The position numbers and the translations under genes are program-made. Below the pieces are notes generated by a model. The model was given only the letters and a program-made list of their open reading frames with translations, searched no databases and had not been told where the DNA came from. Below, in pieces: positions 63,088 through 64,000 of a stretch of 64,000 nucleotides of DNA; within the stretch, counting starts at the first letter, position 1; each line of letters starts with the position of its first letter. The DNA comes from Pseudobutyrivibrio sp. 49 (GTDB lineage Bacteria > Bacillota > Clostridia > Lachnospirales > Lachnospiraceae): assembly GCF_900100545.1 (NCBI RefSeq), contig NZ_FNDP01000009.1:59567-123566 (forward strand), read 5' to 3'.

Positions 63088-63612
63088 ATGCACACATTTC
63101 AACCTTATCCAATCGATATGCTCGAATGGAACCCTATCAAAAAACTTGAAGAAGAAGGTGTTGCCATTGTGGCAGAAGCCAATGGAAAAGTTAATGCCAC
63201 CTCTTCTCACAATGGAGGTGTGGGGCATATTTGGGGAAAGAATGTAATTTATGCATTCTTGAGAAATACTAGATATACCAAAGAGCTATTGGATGAAAGT
63301 GAATTCTTTAGTGCCTGCTTTTTCGATATGAAAGAAAAAAACAATATTCAGCTTATGAAGGTACTTGACCAGCTCAGTGGTAGAAACGAAGACAAACTTA
63401 AAGCTTGCCGAGTAAACGTTGAGCGAATCATGGATGTTCCATATATTGATGATGCAAACTTCATCATCCTTTGTCGCAAGATTGCTGCAGTACCTATGAC
63501 CGAGAACACAATCCTCGACCCAAAGATTCTCGATGCACAATACAGCGATAGACACCTGGATGATTTCCATACAATGTATATTGGAGAGATTCTAAGTATT
63601 AGAGCCCGATAA
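63088..63612 (+). CDS. flavin-reductase-like (FMN-binding split barrel) protein
   Basis: This 174-residue protein has the flavin-reductase-like split-barrel fold, whose members bind FMN and reduce it or use it as cofactor. The segment VNATSSHNGGVGHIWGKN matches the conserved FMN-phosphate-binding loop, and FLRNTRYTKELLDES the family's R-x-x-R-x-T-x-x-x-h pattern. The GRNEDKLKACRVNVE part is common in the clostridial branch. GCGAGGAC precedes the ATG. It is probably co-transcribed with the EAL gene. A perfect palindrome follows its stop codon and then an insertion sequence begins. Confidence 0.85.
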   Translation: MHTFQPYPIDMLEWNPIKKLEEEGVAIVAEANGKVNATSSHNGGVGHIWGKNVIYAFLRNTRYTKELLDESEFFSACFFDMKEKNNIQLMKVLDQLSGRNEDKLKACRVNVERIMDVPYIDDANFIILCRKIAAVPMTENTILDPKILDAQYSDRHLDDFHTMYIGEILSIRAR

Positions 63613-63617
63613 AAATT

Positions 63618-63641
63618 ATGCCTCCCGAATTCGGGAGGCAT
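63618..63641. terminator. perfect palindrome at the boundary of the insertion sequence
   Basis: ATGCCTCCCGAA and its exact inverse form a 24-base perfect palindrome five bases after the flavin-reductase stop. On the minus strand it is followed by AATTTTTATC, but on the plus strand the insertion-sequence end follows at once, with no T run. Confidence 0.6.
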
Positions 63642-63703
63642 CAGACTGTAGACAAAGTGTCGCGGCTTTCGCCCAATGTCATTAAGTTAAGAGGGATGTA
63701 TAA

Positions 63704-63742
63704 AGATCTCTGCATCAGAAATGGTGCAGGGGTCTTTTTTTC
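63704..63742 (+). terminator. inward-facing terminator inside the insertion sequence
   Basis: AGATCTCTGCAT pairs with GTGCAGGGGTCT (allowing G-U pairs) around an eight-base loop, followed by seven T residues on the plus strand. It would stop transcripts from outside reaching the transposase gene. Confidence 0.8.
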
Positions 63743-63774
63743 TAAAAAGGGTTGACAATAATGCAGAAAAGTGC

Positions 63775-63819
63775 GGCCGCTTTCGCTACTGATTATTTTC
63801 ATAGGTAGCGAAAGCGGCC
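63775..63819 (+). repeat. perfect 15-base-pair hairpin before the transposase gene
   Basis: GGCCGCTTTCGCTAC (63775-63789) is the exact inverse of GTAGCGAAAGCGGCC (63805-63819), with a 15-base loop. It is much richer in GC than its surroundings. Confidence 0.85.
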
Positions 63820-63861
63820 CTTGAAATTGTAAGTATATTTACAAATTTCAGGGAGGCGCAC

Positions 63862-64000
63862 ATGAAACCACAAATGGTAAAGAAACTTTTGATTTCACAA
63901 ATTAAAACAATTGCAGATAATGCAAAATCTTTCTGTATTGATTCTGAAAGAAATTTCTCACGGAAAAGAAAATTGTCTATGGAAAAAGTCATTACAGGAA
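63862..64000 (+). CDS. transposase, N-terminal part (runs off the window)
   Basis: The frame starts at the ATG at 63862 after GGGAGG and is open to the end of the window (46 codons). The peptide begins MKPQMVKKLLISQIKTIADN and includes FSRKRKLSMEKVI, a pattern I associate with the N terminus of IS4-family transposases of clostridia and Lachnospiraceae. The catalytic DDE residues lie beyond the window. The family call is from memory of this motif and is tentative. Confidence 0.6.
   Translation, partial: MKPQMVKKLLISQIKTIADNAKSFCIDSERNFSRKRKLSMEKVITG

Larger units (their letters stand above)
63642..64000 (+). mobile_element. left part of an insertion sequence, probably IS4-like
   Basis: After the palindrome the sequence changes to CAGACTGTAGACAAAGTGTC and includes AATGTCATTAAGTTAAG, which looks like an insertion-sequence end to me. 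A terminator (63704-63742), a TTGACA box, a 15-base-pair hairpin and a transposase start follow. The right end is outside the window, so size, inverted repeats and target duplication cannot be seen. Confidence 0.65.

Noticed and set aside
63786..63992. 68-codon minus-strand frame at the end of the window
   Set aside because: It is the reverse shadow of the transposase start and its leader hairpin.

Overview
The window looks like chromosome of a low-GC, plant-fibre-degrading gut or rumen Lachnospiraceae bacterium of the Butyrivibrio/Pseudobutyrivibrio type. This is an inference from gene content: Firmicute-style LplABC sugar transporters, YesM/YesN two-component regulators, a domain-permuted GH3 beta-glucosidase of the kind known from Butyrivibrio and Ruminococcus, and abundant c-di-GMP signalling genes. 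I saw no rRNA, tRNA or CRISPR array. Most genes lie on the minus strand.

Layout. 1-2041: start of pyruvate:ferredoxin oxidoreductase (minus, partial), then guaB (plus) behind a perfect consensus promoter. 2054-3820: a chemoreceptor. 3997-28588: a large xylan/xylo-oligosaccharide utilisation region. It holds two complete LplB/LplC/lipoprotein ABC importers, a DUF624 (YesL-type) membrane protein, GH3 beta-xylosidase, SGNH esterase, GH43 xylosidase/arabinosidase, a YesM/YesN kinase-regulator pair, GH8 exo-oligoxylanase, phosphoglucomutase, permuted GH3 beta-glucosidase, a GntR/FCD repressor with two matching operators, and an alpha/beta-hydrolase esterase. 28683-36718: a small XRE regulator and a signalling block containing a GGDEF cyclase, a frameshifted aldose 1-epimerase, a REC-HD-GYP phosphodiesterase, an Hpt protein, a solute-binding lipoprotein and a hybrid histidine kinase, which together could form a full phosphorelay ending in c-di-GMP turnover. 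36967-39999: a GNAT, a PD-(D/E)XK-like nuclease and a P-loop-kinase/GNAT fusion. 40239-46723: guaA, a small protein resembling part of FliD, and a trkA-trkH-arginase-like-cytidylate-kinase-like operon. 47130-55780: an XRE membrane protein, a membrane-anchored esterase, a large Fe-S/flavin oxidoreductase with hypB, and a sortase with its LAKTG surface protein. 55952-63612: glyA, a GGDEF-EAL protein with a degraded EAL site, ilvE, a membrane EAL protein and a flavin-reductase-like protein. 63642-end: left part of an insertion sequence.

The most unusual feature without an obvious explanation is a pair of repeat arrays (38362-38661 and 46817-47076). Each is made of five copies of a palindromic unit with the geometry ATGCATCCCAAA, about 15 variable bases, TTTGGGATGCAT. 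One array sits directly against, and supplies the ribosome-binding region of, the PD-(D/E)XK-like gene. Other signals worth checking are a GntR operator forming the apex of a terminator hairpin, an esterase leader whose Shine-Dalgarno lies in a long inverted repeat, palindromes overlapping the hypB promoter, and a possible leader peptide with alternative hairpins ahead of the kinase-GNAT fusion.

How genes work together: extracellular xylan fragments would be imported by the two ABC systems, cut by GH8, GH43 and GH3 enzymes after deacetylation by the esterases, and fed through sugar phosphates. YesM/YesN and the GntR protein probably set expression. The c-di-GMP proteins, chemoreceptor and sortase-anchored surface protein suggest control of motility and attachment to plant material.
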